Below are positions 34,633 through 44,009 of a stretch of DNA of 64,000 nt, in pieces. Origin of the DNA: CAZRIE01 sp964600075 (lineage in GTDB: Bacteria > Bacteroidota > Bacteroidia > Flavobacteriales > Flavobacteriaceae); assembly GCA_964600075.1 (NCBI GenBank), contig CAZRIE010000001.1, forward strand, positions 1-64,000. Reading direction: 5' to 3'. How positions within the stretch are numbered: the first letter of the stretch is position 1; the number at the start of each line of letters is the position of its first letter. A model generated the notes under the pieces. It saw only the letters and a list, made by a program, of their open reading frames with translations. It was not told where the DNA came from and made no database searches. A program made the position numbers and the translations under genes.

Positions 34633-35820
34633 TCAAATTTTCAATTTTGCAACAAAAATAAAAGCGGCACAAAGTATCAATTGCGGAACAAGAAAGAAAA
34701 GTCCGGGTGCCACGATACCACCTACCGCCAAACGTGAAAAATTTAAACTGAACAGTACGAGAATCACAAACCAGCTTAATTTACCACTCCTTATGATAAT
34801 CTCATAGAAGAAACCTGCAAAAGTTCCTAAAAAAATAGCATGCAATAAAATACCAAACCAGCCAAAGTTCATGTAAGCCTCACCGGGGGAGGTAATGGTC
34901 ATCCCCTCGCCTTCAAATTCCAATTGGTATTTTTGCTTTAGTACAACTCCGGTAAATCCTCTCTCATGAAGACCGATGGTCATTCCTAAATCGCTTAGTA
35001 CGGTCTGCCCGTAATAAAATTCATCATTTTTATCCGTATTGTAGACAATGGCCTCCAAATTACTAACGTTGACTGCGGTAGTCCATGCCGTAGAACCGAT
35101 GGCCCTGAATGAAAATTCCCCAGTGTGACGATAATAACCTAGTAACGATAGGAAGACAATGAACAAGATTCCCGTCAAAATATATGGAAAAGAAATTCCT
35201 TGATCGTTCAAATATTTTTGAGTGAAAATCAGATAGGCCAAAAAACAACTTACGACCAAATAGGCGGCCGGCCCTCGAAACCCGATACCCATTACAAAGA
35301 ACACCCCTACTAAAAGATAGAAAATCGAGATCAATTTTATTTTGTTCAGTACGAATTTTTCGACGGCAAAACGATAGACCAAACTGACACTGATTAATCC
35401 GTTCCCTATGAGAATATATTTACCCAGACCAGCTTTTGCGCCCACTCGCGCGCTTTCCAAATCGTCTAAAAAAATAGGAATGGTCTTCATTTTGAACAGA
35501 TACACAAAAAGGTAGACCCCAACTCCTGCTAGAAAGAAAAGATAGAACGCCCGTTTCCAGTATTTAAGGTCCATACGTACATTCGGAACCACATCTTTCA
35601 GTTTAGGAAATGTACGTACCAATAAAAAGTTTGGGGCGAAATGCGCGGCCAGAACGAAAGTTAATAGATAGACTACAAGTAGGGCATTGGTCTTGACCGT
35701 GGTCTCGAAAAAAGAAAAATAGCGTTCGAGAAAAAAGGGATAAAGCATTAGAAAAAAAACGAAAGCGACCAAAAAGAAAATCGCCGGATGGAGCACGTTA
35801 AATAGTCTGATTTTTCTCAA
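34633..35820 (-). CDS. O-antigen polymerase (Wzy-like)
   Basis: A 395-residue membrane protein with about 11-12 helices and two larger loops, one containing YYRHTGEFSFRAIGSTAW and the other FEGEGMTITSPGEAYMNFGWFG, the pattern of the O-antigen/oligosaccharide-repeat polymerase family. The start is TTG at 35820, forming a 4-bp TTGA overlap with the stop of the isochorismatase-like gene, which supports the non-ATG start. Polymerises lipid-linked repeat units in the periplasmic leaflet (family role). Confidence 0.83.
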   Translation of the reverse strand: MRKIRLFNVLHPAIFFLVAFVFFLMLYPFFLERYFSFFETTVKTNALLVVYLLTFVLAAHFAPNFLLVRTFPKLKDVVPNVRMDLKYWKRAFYLFFLAGVGVYLFVYLFKMKTIPIFLDDLESARVGAKAGLGKYILIGNGLISVSLVYRFAVEKFVLNKIKLISIFYLLVGVFFVMGIGFRGPAAYLVVSCFLAYLIFTQKYLNDQGISFPYILTGILFIVFLSLLGYYRHTGEFSFRAIGSTAWTTAVNVSNLEAIVYNTDKNDEFYYGQTVLSDLGMTIGLHERGFTGVVLKQKYQLEFEGEGMTITSPGEAYMNFGWFGILLHAIFLGTFAGFFYEIIIRSGKLSWFVILVLFSLNFSRLAVGGIVAPGLFFLVPQLILCAAFIFVAKLKI

Positions 35821-37013
35821 AGCTCCATATTATTTTTTTTTACGACTGCTTCTGGCTGAGCCGCAGTTTTGGCTTTTTTGATACCATCAAGCACAGTGGT
35901 ACTCATAATATTATGTGCCATTCGATAGTGATTGATGATGGTAGCTTTTTCAAGTTCTGGGTCCATCGATTCCGATGGAGCGATAAAAGATAAATCATTT
36001 ATGATATAGGGCCAAGGCAATCCTTTTACCCCATAGTATCTGATTTTGATGTAAAGAGAAGTGATTCCGAAATCGCTCCATAACATCTCATTATTCAAAT
36101 GAAAACCGGAAAAATAGAGGTTACGGATGTTATGATCTCGCAATACTTTAATGAAACTATACGGACTCACTTCTTCGCCTCTATAAAACATGCGATTATT
36201 CTTTACGACACCGTGCGCGATTCGCTCCATATTGAGCTCATGTTCGAAATGTTCCAACGCCTTGTTTTTTTCCTTTCCCTTAAAAAGCAGTATGAAATTA
36301 TTCCCTTCCCGGATTTCATTTTTGGTCTTTAGCGCTGCGTCGGCATCGGTTTTCTTATCATAAGCATATTCCGGTATCGCTTTGTTCGAACTTACAATCC
36401 CTACCCCATTCTTTTTTAAAAGTGCTATAGAAGCTTGCTTCATCTCTTTCGTAAAAGAGGTTACGCCGTCTTCCAAGAGAAACAGCCGAAGGTCGTCATT
36501 GCGAGACCGAAGAGAATATATACCGTTCGGTTTGTCTAGTACGCAAAGAAACGTGTCAAATCCCGCAAAGAAAACATTCTTGATTCCATTATCCTTAAGG
36601 AAGTTATCCATCACATCGAGATTATAGAAATAAACCCCTTCTTCGACGGCTATCAAATTGGTATTTTGAGGATTTTGCGACGGGGCGTAGATAATCTTTA
36701 TTCCCAAGTCTTTAAATTCTTCTATCAACGGGTTAATATAATTCACCGTCATCGAGTCCAAATATTTTTCTTGCCATAGGTCTATAATCACCAAGGCACT
36801 TTTCTCAGGATCTATTTCCAATTTTCGAGTAGTGTCGACATACATCCCCTTATCTTTTGCATATTCGGAAAGTGTATATTCAATGGTTATTCCGTTCTCA
36901 AAAGATTCTTTTTCGTAGGCTATATGCTCACCTTTTGTATCACCGCAGCCTACGGCCAATATGAACAAGACTGCCGACAGTGAAATAAAAATAGGGTGCT
37001 TAACAAATTTCAT
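35817..37013 (-). CDS. Lipoprotein with two isochorismatase-like repeats
   Basis: A 398-residue predicted lipoprotein (VGC, Cys23). Residues 70-210 match the isochorismatase/cysteine-hydrolase fold: SALVIIDLWQ with Asp78, IKIIYAPSQNP, and NVFFAGFDTFLCVLD with the nucleophile position Cys157. A second, weaker copy follows (about 236-360): NLYFSGFHLNNEML at 298-311 aligns with 146-159 at a constant offset of 152, but Glu309 replaces the Cys. I see no clear catalytic lysine. It sits between wzy (TTGA overlap) and the CDP-glycerol transferase gene, so it is part of the polysaccharide operon. Enzymes of this fold are usually cytoplasmic; an envelope-anchored one in a glycan locus is unusual. Function unknown. 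Confidence 0.75.
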   Translation of the reverse strand: MKFVKHPIFISLSAVLFILAVGCGDTKGEHIAYEKESFENGITIEYTLSEYAKDKGMYVDTTRKLEIDPEKSALVIIDLWQEKYLDSMTVNYINPLIEEFKDLGIKIIYAPSQNPQNTNLIAVEEGVYFYNLDVMDNFLKDNGIKNVFFAGFDTFLCVLDKPNGIYSLRSRNDDLRLFLLEDGVTSFTKEMKQASIALLKKNGVGIVSSNKAIPEYAYDKKTDADAALKTKNEIREGNNFILLFKGKEKNKALEHFEHELNMERIAHGVVKNNRMFYRGEEVSPYSFIKVLRDHNIRNLYFSGFHLNNEMLWSDFGITSLYIKIRYYGVKGLPWPYIINDLSFIAPSESMDPELEKATIINHYRMAHNIMSTTVLDGIKKAKTAAQPEAVVKKNNMEL

Positions 37014-37224
37014 TTGAAATTATATGTGTTTTTAGGATTGAATAGGTGTCTGTGCTTTCGATGCCGCAACAATTATTGGCGATTTGAAATTCAAAAAATA
37101 TCGTAGAACTCCGGTATCAAAAATACTATAAAATAATCCTTTTCCGGCTGATTGGCGAACGAGACCAATGCGCCCTTAGGTGAAGGTGGCATCCCATTGA
37201 AAGTTTTTTGAGGTTTTAGGGTTA

Positions 37225-38370
37225 TCACTCTAATTCAGAAATAAAGGATTCAATTTTTTTGCTGCTCTCCGAAAGATTGAATTTTGAAGAATCGTAGCCC
37301 CCTTTCAATTCCTTGGACTGTCGAATAAAATTGACCAATTCTTCTTCGGTAGTTGCCACTTTAGCTTGTAGTTCTTCAAAAGAAAAATAGAGTCCTCCGT
37401 TTTCCAAAATATAGGCGTCCTTATCGAAAACATAGGCTATAATCGGTCTTCCGGTAATCATAAAATCAAAGAGTATGGAAGAATAGTCGGTTATAAGCAC
37501 GTCGCTAATGCATAAAAGGTCTTGGGTATCTTCTGAAGATACATTAATGACATTTTCAAGGGATGAAAAAAACAGGTTATCGAAGGTGCCTTTATCCAAA
37601 GGATGAGGTTTGAACAGTATCACTGTATCCAATTTCTTTTCGAGGGCTTTGTCAATTTCAACGAGTACTTGTTTAATTCTTAAAGTCTCTGCATCGTTGT
37701 TTCTAAATGTTGGGGTATACAAAACAGTAGTACATTGTGCAATCGGGAGGGGTAACGGTAGTTTTGAACCCATTGCTGCCTTAAGCTCGACATTGTTCAT
37801 GAACGAATTGATATACTCCGTTCTTGGCTGACCTAGCGGTATAATTTTTGAACGTTGCAAACGCATCGCCCCTTCAAAAATAAAGACGGTTTCTGGCGAA
37901 GCCGCAACAAAATAGTCCCAACGATCATAGGGCAGCCTTCTTCCTGACCGTATGGTATCTTCAATCCAGACGCGCTCTTTCAACGAGTCGAAACCTATCT
38001 GTTTAATCGGGGTGCCGTGCCATAGGTTAATAACAACGCCTCTTTGGGGAACGATAGGATAGATATCCTTGACATTGTGGGAGATAAAAAAAAGGGGCGC
38101 CCTAACCACTGCCCAAAACGTGCTAAAACTCCATTTGTAATTGCAGCGATATCCCATTTCTCTTAGACGTTTCACTTCGTTTCGATTAGAAGAAATCCAA
38201 ATGGGCCGATAATGCCGATGATTTTGAAAATGAAGAAACAAGAATTTCGGGTTATCGGAAAAACTTCGGAAACCTGTACCAAAGAGCATCAGCCCTTTTT
38301 GTCTAGGGATAATGGTAGATAGGAGGCCGAAAATTATTTTTTCCATGAAAAAAGTTACGATACGTTTCAT
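37225..38370 (-). CDS. CDP-glycerol glycerophosphotransferase family protein (TagB/TagF-like)
   Basis: A 381-residue GT-B protein of the teichoic acid glycerol-phosphate transferase family. Family motifs are INLWHGTPIKQIGFD (the catalytic His region), TVLYTPTFRNN, VILFKPHPLD and LITDYSSILFDF. Its short N-terminus and length match TagB-type primases rather than the long TagF polymerase. The CDP-glycerol donor would be supplied by TagD at 40882. It follows wzx by 29 bp. Expected to add glycerol phosphate to a lipid-linked glycan. Confidence 0.9.
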   Translation of the reverse strand: MKRIVTFFMEKIIFGLLSTIIPRQKGLMLFGTGFRSFSDNPKFLFLHFQNHRHYRPIWISSNRNEVKRLREMGYRCNYKWSFSTFWAVVRAPLFFISHNVKDIYPIVPQRGVVINLWHGTPIKQIGFDSLKERVWIEDTIRSGRRLPYDRWDYFVAASPETVFIFEGAMRLQRSKIIPLGQPRTEYINSFMNNVELKAAMGSKLPLPLPIAQCTTVLYTPTFRNNDAETLRIKQVLVEIDKALEKKLDTVILFKPHPLDKGTFDNLFFSSLENVINVSSEDTQDLLCISDVLITDYSSILFDFMITGRPIIAYVFDKDAYILENGGLYFSFEELQAKVATTEEELVNFIRQSKELKGGYDSSKFNLSESSKKIESFISELE

Positions 38371-38399
38371 TTCGGCTGTCGGTGCTTTTAAATACTCCT

Positions 38400-39680
38400 T
38401 TAGTCAGTTAAACTATTTCTTTTTTCTTCTTTTAATTCTGTACTCAATTTTTTTACTCCCACCATACGTATCGTGAACACAATGGACTGCGTGAACAATA
38501 GCAAGTATACGATGCGATGAACGGTCAAATACTTATAAAAGATACCCAATAATGCTACATGGAACAGTGATGCGAACACCACACTATAATTGGCATATTT
38601 CTCTTTGCCCAAAGCCCCAAGCAAAGGATACCCTATCATTACCGTGGGTACAAATAGCAATGCAAGAAAACAAAATAAACGCAAAAGATCGGCGCTATCA
38701 GCAAAATCGGGCCCAAATATCAGTACTACAATCATATCGCTAAAAAAATACACTCCTGCTGCAATCATCGTATTTAGAAAGATTGTCCCCATAAAAATCT
38801 TTTTGAATAGTTTTAGATTTCTGTTTTTCGCCATATAGGGGTATAGGGCATCGCCCAAGGGTGCATAAACCACCGTCATGGCCATAAAAATTTTCTCGGC
38901 CGCCCCAAAAATACCTGCAAAATAATTACCAAGTGCAAGTCCCGCAATAAAGGTGTTACTCGATGTATACAAGGCAGCAGCCGATCGCGATAGGAAATAT
39001 TGTGTACTATTGCTCAGCAATCTTTTGATCTCATCACCGTCGGGACGTGTTAATTTGACATTAAAATGCTTGAAGGCAAAATAGATAGAACACAGGCCGC
39101 CAATGACAAAACCGATGGAGTACAATAAAGGCACCTTATAGTAATCGCTTTCGGTCTTGATGACAACAAAGATCAAGATTGTAAATAATCCTTTGGCGAT
39201 TACATTCACGCGGGTCATATATTTCATGTTTTCCATCCCCTGAAAAAACCAAATCGGGTTTAAAACCTGACCCACTACGATACCAAAACCAAGAAAATAG
39301 GCCGCCTTATGGGCTTTGAGCTCTTCGATTGAAGTTACACAAAACGCCAACACCGCAAAGGCCAAGATCACCAACACCAGTTTAATGTAGTAGATATTGC
39401 TGAAAATACTATTGATTTTTTGTTTATCCTCTCGAAAAATCGAAACGTCTTTTGTAGCCGAAAGATTAAAGCCGTAGTCGCAAAGCACGAAGAGATATTG
39501 CATTACGGCATAGACCATTAGCACAACACCATATTTTTCCGCTCCCAATACCCTTCCGAGATAGGGTAGGGTCAAAAAGGGCAGTACCAAATTGACTCCT
39601 TGTAATGAAAATAGTGATACAAAATTCTTGAACAGTTGATTCTTGCTAAACCTACGGTATGTATTTTTTATATGGAACAA
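38400..39680 (-). CDS. wzx: Polysaccharide flippase (Wzx/RfbX family)
   Basis: A 426-residue protein with 12-14 membrane helices. It starts with the family pattern NFVSLFSLQGVNLVLPFLTLPYLGRVLGAEKYG and continues YAVMQYLFVLCDYGFNLSATKDVS, typical of Wzx/RfbX lipid-linked oligosaccharide flippases. Start is TTG at 39680; no in-frame ATG occurs before the first helix. It lies 16 bp after wecB. Confidence 0.9.
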   Translation of the reverse strand: MFHIKNTYRRFSKNQLFKNFVSLFSLQGVNLVLPFLTLPYLGRVLGAEKYGVVLMVYAVMQYLFVLCDYGFNLSATKDVSIFREDKQKINSIFSNIYYIKLVLVILAFAVLAFCVTSIEELKAHKAAYFLGFGIVVGQVLNPIWFFQGMENMKYMTRVNVIAKGLFTILIFVVIKTESDYYKVPLLYSIGFVIGGLCSIYFAFKHFNVKLTRPDGDEIKRLLSNSTQYFLSRSAAALYTSSNTFIAGLALGNYFAGIFGAAEKIFMAMTVVYAPLGDALYPYMAKNRNLKLFKKIFMGTIFLNTMIAAGVYFFSDMIVVLIFGPDFADSADLLRLFCFLALLFVPTVMIGYPLLGALGKEKYANYSVVFASLFHVALLGIFYKYLTVHRIVYLLLFTQSIVFTIRMVGVKKLSTELKEEKRNSLTD

Positions 39681-39696
39681 TACGGGAATTCAAGAT

Positions 39697-40833
39697 TTAT
39701 AGTCGGTTTTTCATAAACGTTACGATACGCTCACAAGCCTTGCCATCGCCATAAGGATTGTGCCTCAGGCTCATTTCGTCATATGCGGTTTTGCTGTCTA
39801 GAAGGCGGGCGGTTTCCTTTATTATTTTTTGTGTATTGGTTCCTGTCAGTATTACAGTACGGGCCTCAACCGCTTCAGGCCGTTCGGTAGTATCTCGCAT
39901 TACCAATACCGGTTTCCCCAGGCTAGGCGCTTCCTCCTGTACCCCGCCGCTATCGGTTATGATAAGGTAACAACGACGCATCAGCCACACAAAACCTGGA
40001 TAGGATAGCGGTGCTATTAATTTAATATTTTCAACAGTCCCTAAAATCTCGTAAACCGGCTTTTGTACGTTAGGATTTAAATGTACCGGGTAGATAACCT
40101 GTACATCACCATGTTTGCTGGCTATTTCGGCTAGGGCATTACAGATATCAATGAATCCTTGACCATGGTTCTCGCGCCGGTGCCCGGTCACCAAAATGAG
40201 TTTCTTGTTGGGGTTCCAGATTTGTTTTAGCGTTTCTATTTCGGGATTATCGTAATCGGGACGCATCACTTTTTCGACACTGAATTGTAACGCATCGATA
40301 ACCGAGTTTCCTGTTATTTCGATTTGTGCTTCCGGGATATTCTCCGTCAAGAGGTTCTGGCGCGCCGCAACGGTTGGGGCAAAATGATAATCGGCAACCC
40401 TGCCCGTAATCGAACGGTTCATTTCTTCAGGGAAAGGAGACCTTTTATTAAAGGTTCTAAGGCCGGCCTCGATATGACACACTTGTGCACCTGCATAAAA
40501 AGCGGCAATACTGGATGCCATGGTCGTGGTCGTATCACCATGTACGTAAACAAAATCAGGTTTAAAATCATCAAGAACCAACTTAAGGCCAGTGATAATA
40601 TCGGCCGTCAAAGAGAACAGATTTTGATTGTGTTTCATCAGGTCCATATCATAATCGGGTACGATATCAAAAAAATCGACAACCTGATCCAGCATCTCCC
40701 GGTGTTGGGCAGTGATACAAATCTTGGTCTCAAAAATAGCGGTGTGTTTTTCGAATTCCTTAATCAAAGGAGCCATTTTGATGGCCTCGGGTCGCGTACC
40801 GAAAACAATTAGGTTTTTTGTTTTTGTCTTCAT
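39697..40833 (-). CDS. wecB: UDP-N-acetylglucosamine 2-epimerase (non-hydrolysing)
   Basis: A 378-residue GT-B-fold epimerase making UDP-ManNAc from UDP-GlcNAc. Motifs are VFGTRPEAIKMAPLIKEF, YVHGDTTTTMASS, HIEAGLRTF, VTGHRRENHG and ITDSGGVQEEAPSLGKPVLVMRDTTERPEA. ATG start at 40833. No wecC (UDP-ManNAc dehydrogenase) is in the window, so ManNAc itself may be used, as in teichoic-acid linkage units. Confidence 0.95.
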   Translation of the reverse strand: MKTKTKNLIVFGTRPEAIKMAPLIKEFEKHTAIFETKICITAQHREMLDQVVDFFDIVPDYDMDLMKHNQNLFSLTADIITGLKLVLDDFKPDFVYVHGDTTTTMASSIAAFYAGAQVCHIEAGLRTFNKRSPFPEEMNRSITGRVADYHFAPTVAARQNLLTENIPEAQIEITGNSVIDALQFSVEKVMRPDYDNPEIETLKQIWNPNKKLILVTGHRRENHGQGFIDICNALAEIASKHGDVQVIYPVHLNPNVQKPVYEILGTVENIKLIAPLSYPGFVWLMRRCYLIITDSGGVQEEAPSLGKPVLVMRDTTERPEAVEARTVILTGTNTQKIIKETARLLDSKTAYDEMSLRHNPYGDGKACERIVTFMKNRL

Positions 40834-40881
40834 CCTAAGAAAATAATTTTAAAAAGGTCGGATAAATGGAGTTCGAGGGTC

Positions 40882-41319
40882 TCACTTTCTTAGGTTTGTC
40901 AATGTTTGATTAATCAAAGTAGAGGAAGTACCTTGGGTATAGGGAAAATAGATGATTTTCACGCCTACCTCCTTGAACTGCTCATCCAAAGCCTGCCACT
41001 TTTTCGATTCGAACCAATCATCGCCAACGAACATAACGTCAAATTTGATACGCTGCCACATTTTAAACTTGTCCATATCATTTTGTGGCACCACGGCATC
41101 TACATGACGGATATTACGAACGATTTCCATTCTTTCCTCGTGCGGAATAACAGCTTTTTTGTTTTTGTAGGCCACCAATTCATCGCTAGTAACACCTACA
41201 ATTAGCTTATCGCATAATCCTTTGGCATTCTTCAACAGGTTCAAATGGCCTATGTGGAAAAGGTCATAGACCCCAGATGTATAGCCGACCACTATTTTTT
41301 CATCTCCTCTTTTATACAT
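40882..41319 (-). CDS. tagD: Glycerol-3-phosphate cytidylyltransferase
   Basis: A 145-residue nucleotidyltransferase making CDP-glycerol. It has the GYTSGVYDLFHIGHLNLLKNAK motif with HxGH, VPQNDMDKFKMWQRIKFDVMFVGDDW, and a final TQGTSST corresponding to the RTEGISTT motif. The length is slightly above TagD (129). It supplies the TagB/TagF-like enzyme at 37225. ATG start at 41319. Confidence 0.9.
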   Translation of the reverse strand: MYKRGDEKIVVGYTSGVYDLFHIGHLNLLKNAKGLCDKLIVGVTSDELVAYKNKKAVIPHEERMEIVRNIRHVDAVVPQNDMDKFKMWQRIKFDVMFVGDDWFESKKWQALDEQFKEVGVKIIYFPYTQGTSSTLINQTLTNLRK

Positions 41320-41334
41320 TTCGAAATCTTTAGT

Positions 41335-43152
41335 TTACCACCTCCATTCAGTGTGGAAATATTGTTTTTTGAACAGTTCGATGTTCACGAACATCCATAA
41401 TACCTGACCCGCCCTGGCCTCAGTTCTACTTTTTGCGATAAGGTCGGCAACGACGCCCGCTTTCAACCAAGAGCAATTTACCAATAATTCGTTTGCCAAC
41501 TCCTCTAAATTTTCAAACCACTCGGTAAGCGGCACGGGAAATCCCACTTTTTTTCGGGTAATTATTTCTTCTGGAAGATATTTGTAGGACACCTCTCGAA
41601 GCAAATATTTCGGCACGTCAAGCACCTCACTATAAGTATCCGCCATTTGGTTTTTTGCCAGTTGTTCGGATTTTTCATCCAACCATTTTAACTTTAAATC
41701 ATACGGTATTTTTTTATAGGCGAATTCGATAAGGTTGTGATCCAGAAAAGGCACACGTGCCTCTACGGAGGTCTGCATGGTCGTCATGTCTACCCTTTGC
41801 AACAAACCCTTTACATGGTACCTGTGAAAGAACCGGAATACGTTTTCCTCATTACTGCTTTCTGTAAACTGCTGTCGGATATTGTTATCGAATTCCGAGC
41901 GATAGTCGATAGGTGTCTTGATTAGTTCATCGCGCATTGAACGCGGCACATACTCATATTTTGATATAAAGTGGTCGTAAAAACTTTCTTGTGTATTATG
42001 GTTAGCATAGTCAAAAGGCAAGCGGAATATTCTGCCATAACCACCCATGAGTTCGTCCGCTCCTTCACCAGAAAGTACTACAGTGATTTTTTCTTTTAGT
42101 TTCGATGACATAATGGCCAACGGTATCTCATTGGGCACCCCTAAAGGAGCGTCCTTGGAGGCAATCAGTCTTTCCCAATTGGCGAGATAGTCCTCTTTGT
42201 GCATCAATATTTGGTGGTGTGTCGTATCGTACTTATCGGCGACTATTTGAGCATATTCGAATTCGTTCATTTCCTCGAACCCTATGGTATAGGTATTCAC
42301 ATGCCCTTTCTTTTTCAGTGCGGTAATGGCCGTAATCAAACTCGAATCGACACCACCACTCAAATACGTGCCCAGGGGAACATCGGCTATAAGTCGATAT
42401 TCGATCGCTTTTTTCAACTCGCTCTCGAATTCGACTTTTATTTTTTCCTCATCAAAGTCTTTGGAAACATTGAACGCTTTCGGAAGCTCCCAATATGTTT
42501 TTTCGGTAAAGGATAAATCCTTCGTATAGCGGTGATAGCTTCCTGCATGTAGTTGACGTATACCTTCGAAAAAAGTGTATGGCGCACGGATATACCTGTT
42601 CGCCAAGTATTCATCTACAGCGGCCTCGTTAAACTTCGCTTCTACGAGCCCGCTGGAAAGAATTGCCTTGATCTCGGAAGCGAAAATCAAATGGTCTCCA
42701 TTGTTGAAATAGTATAGCGGTTTTATACCTAATCGATCGCGTACCAAGAATAGTTCTTCCGTTTCTGCATTGTAGAGCGCCATGGCAAACATGCCATTGG
42801 CCCGCTCTAAAAACCAATCCAGACCTTTTTCCTGTACGGCCGCAATGATGACCTCCGTATCGGAGTCGGTTACAAAATCGTACAAAAGTTCATTCTTGAT
42901 TTCCTTGAAATTATAGATTTCGCCATTAAAAACAATCTGCCAATGTCCGTTGGAAGATGTCATAGGCTGGTTCGCCACATTTCTTAAATCGATGATGCTC
43001 AGTCTGCGATGCCCTAAAGCAACTTTATCCCTAGCGCAGTAAAAAGCCCCCGAATCGGGCCCGCGATGAACAATGGATCCGTTCATTTTCTCGATACGCT
43101 CCTTCAAATTGGCAATCGCCTTAAGGCTATAAATACCGGCTATTCCGCACAT
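41335..43152 (-). CDS. asnB: Asparagine synthase (glutamine-hydrolysing), AsnB type
   Basis: A 605-residue amidotransferase. The N-terminal Ntn glutaminase domain starts MCGIAGIYS with nucleophile Cys2; the synthetase domain has YLSGGVDSSLI (PP-loop) and VLSGEGADELMGGYGR. AsnB-like genes inside O-antigen loci often amidate uronic acid sugars (for example WbpS-type), and its place between tagD and rfbD in the same direction favours that over free asparagine synthesis; this remains inference. Confidence 0.88.
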   Translation of the reverse strand: MCGIAGIYSLKAIANLKERIEKMNGSIVHRGPDSGAFYCARDKVALGHRRLSIIDLRNVANQPMTSSNGHWQIVFNGEIYNFKEIKNELLYDFVTDSDTEVIIAAVQEKGLDWFLERANGMFAMALYNAETEELFLVRDRLGIKPLYYFNNGDHLIFASEIKAILSSGLVEAKFNEAAVDEYLANRYIRAPYTFFEGIRQLHAGSYHRYTKDLSFTEKTYWELPKAFNVSKDFDEEKIKVEFESELKKAIEYRLIADVPLGTYLSGGVDSSLITAITALKKKGHVNTYTIGFEEMNEFEYAQIVADKYDTTHHQILMHKEDYLANWERLIASKDAPLGVPNEIPLAIMSSKLKEKITVVLSGEGADELMGGYGRIFRLPFDYANHNTQESFYDHFISKYEYVPRSMRDELIKTPIDYRSEFDNNIRQQFTESSNEENVFRFFHRYHVKGLLQRVDMTTMQTSVEARVPFLDHNLIEFAYKKIPYDLKLKWLDEKSEQLAKNQMADTYSEVLDVPKYLLREVSYKYLPEEIITRKKVGFPVPLTEWFENLEELANELLVNCSWLKAGVVADLIAKSRTEARAGQVLWMFVNIELFKKQYFHTEWRW

Positions 43153-43157
43153 AAACT

Positions 43158-44009
43158 TTACTTATTCTGCAAACATTTTTTAAGACTATCTCTCCAATAT
43201 GGAATTTCGAGACCCAATTGGTCTTTAATTTTTGCTTTATCCATTACGCTAAAAGCCGGCCGTTCCGCAGGGGTTGGGTACGCTACGCTACCTACGGGTA
43301 AAACCTGACAATTCGAGTTCTTAATATCAAAAATGGCCTTTGCGAAATCATACCAACTCGCAACACCTTCGTTGCTGTAATGATAAGTTCCGTACTTGTC
43401 GGTATTTTTTTGGATAATGTTTACAACGACCCTTGCCAAATCGATCCCATAGGTGGGTGTACCGACCTGGTCATAAACTACATTCAGTGTATTACGTTCT
43501 TCACCCAGGCGTAACATGGTCTTCATGAAATTATGGCCGTAGTTGGAATATAACCATGAGGTTCTTATAATAAAATGCTCTTTCAAGGCATCTGCGACCG
43601 CAACTTCGCCATTCAATTTGGTGCTTCCATATATCCCTAACGGGTTTACCGCCATACCTTCTTTGTATGGAACGGATTGCTTTCCGTCGAATACGAAGTC
43701 GGTCGAAATCTGTATCAGTTTGGCCTTATGCTCTTTGCATGCTTCTGCAAGATAACGCGCACCGTCAACATTAATTTTTCTGGCCATAGCAGCTTCTGAT
43801 TCCGCCTTATCGACCGCAGTGTACGCAGCACAATTGACACAAAAATTGATATCCTTTCGTTTAAAAAAATGTTTTACCTCGTCTTCCTTGGTGATGTCCA
43901 ACTCGTCATAATCTACGTATATAAAGGATAGTTCTTTTTCGTCATTTGCCACTTCCCTTATACATGATGCCAGTTGTCCTTTACCTCCGGTTACCAAGAT
44001 AGTCGTCAT
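43158..44009 (-). CDS. rfbD: dTDP-4-dehydrorhamnose reductase
   Basis: A 283-residue SDR enzyme, last step of dTDP-L-rhamnose synthesis. NAD(P)-binding GGKGQLASCI, NCAAYTAVDKAE, and the catalytic Y-x-x-x-K in YGSTKLNGE are present. It overlaps rfbC by 4 bp (ATGA). Confidence 0.95.
   Translation of the reverse strand: MTTILVTGGKGQLASCIREVANDEKELSFIYVDYDELDITKEDEVKHFFKRKDINFCVNCAAYTAVDKAESEAAMARKINVDGARYLAEACKEHKAKLIQISTDFVFDGKQSVPYKEGMAVNPLGIYGSTKLNGEVAVADALKEHFIIRTSWLYSNYGHNFMKTMLRLGEERNTLNVVYDQVGTPTYGIDLARVVVNIIQKNTDKYGTYHYSNEGVASWYDFAKAIFDIKNSNCQVLPVGSVAYPTPAERPAFSVMDKAKIKDQLGLEIPYWRDSLKKCLQNK

Noticed and set aside
34633..34635. Frameshift between the Wzy-like and GT4 genes
   Set aside because: The stop and the next ATG are simply adjacent; both products have complete family ends.
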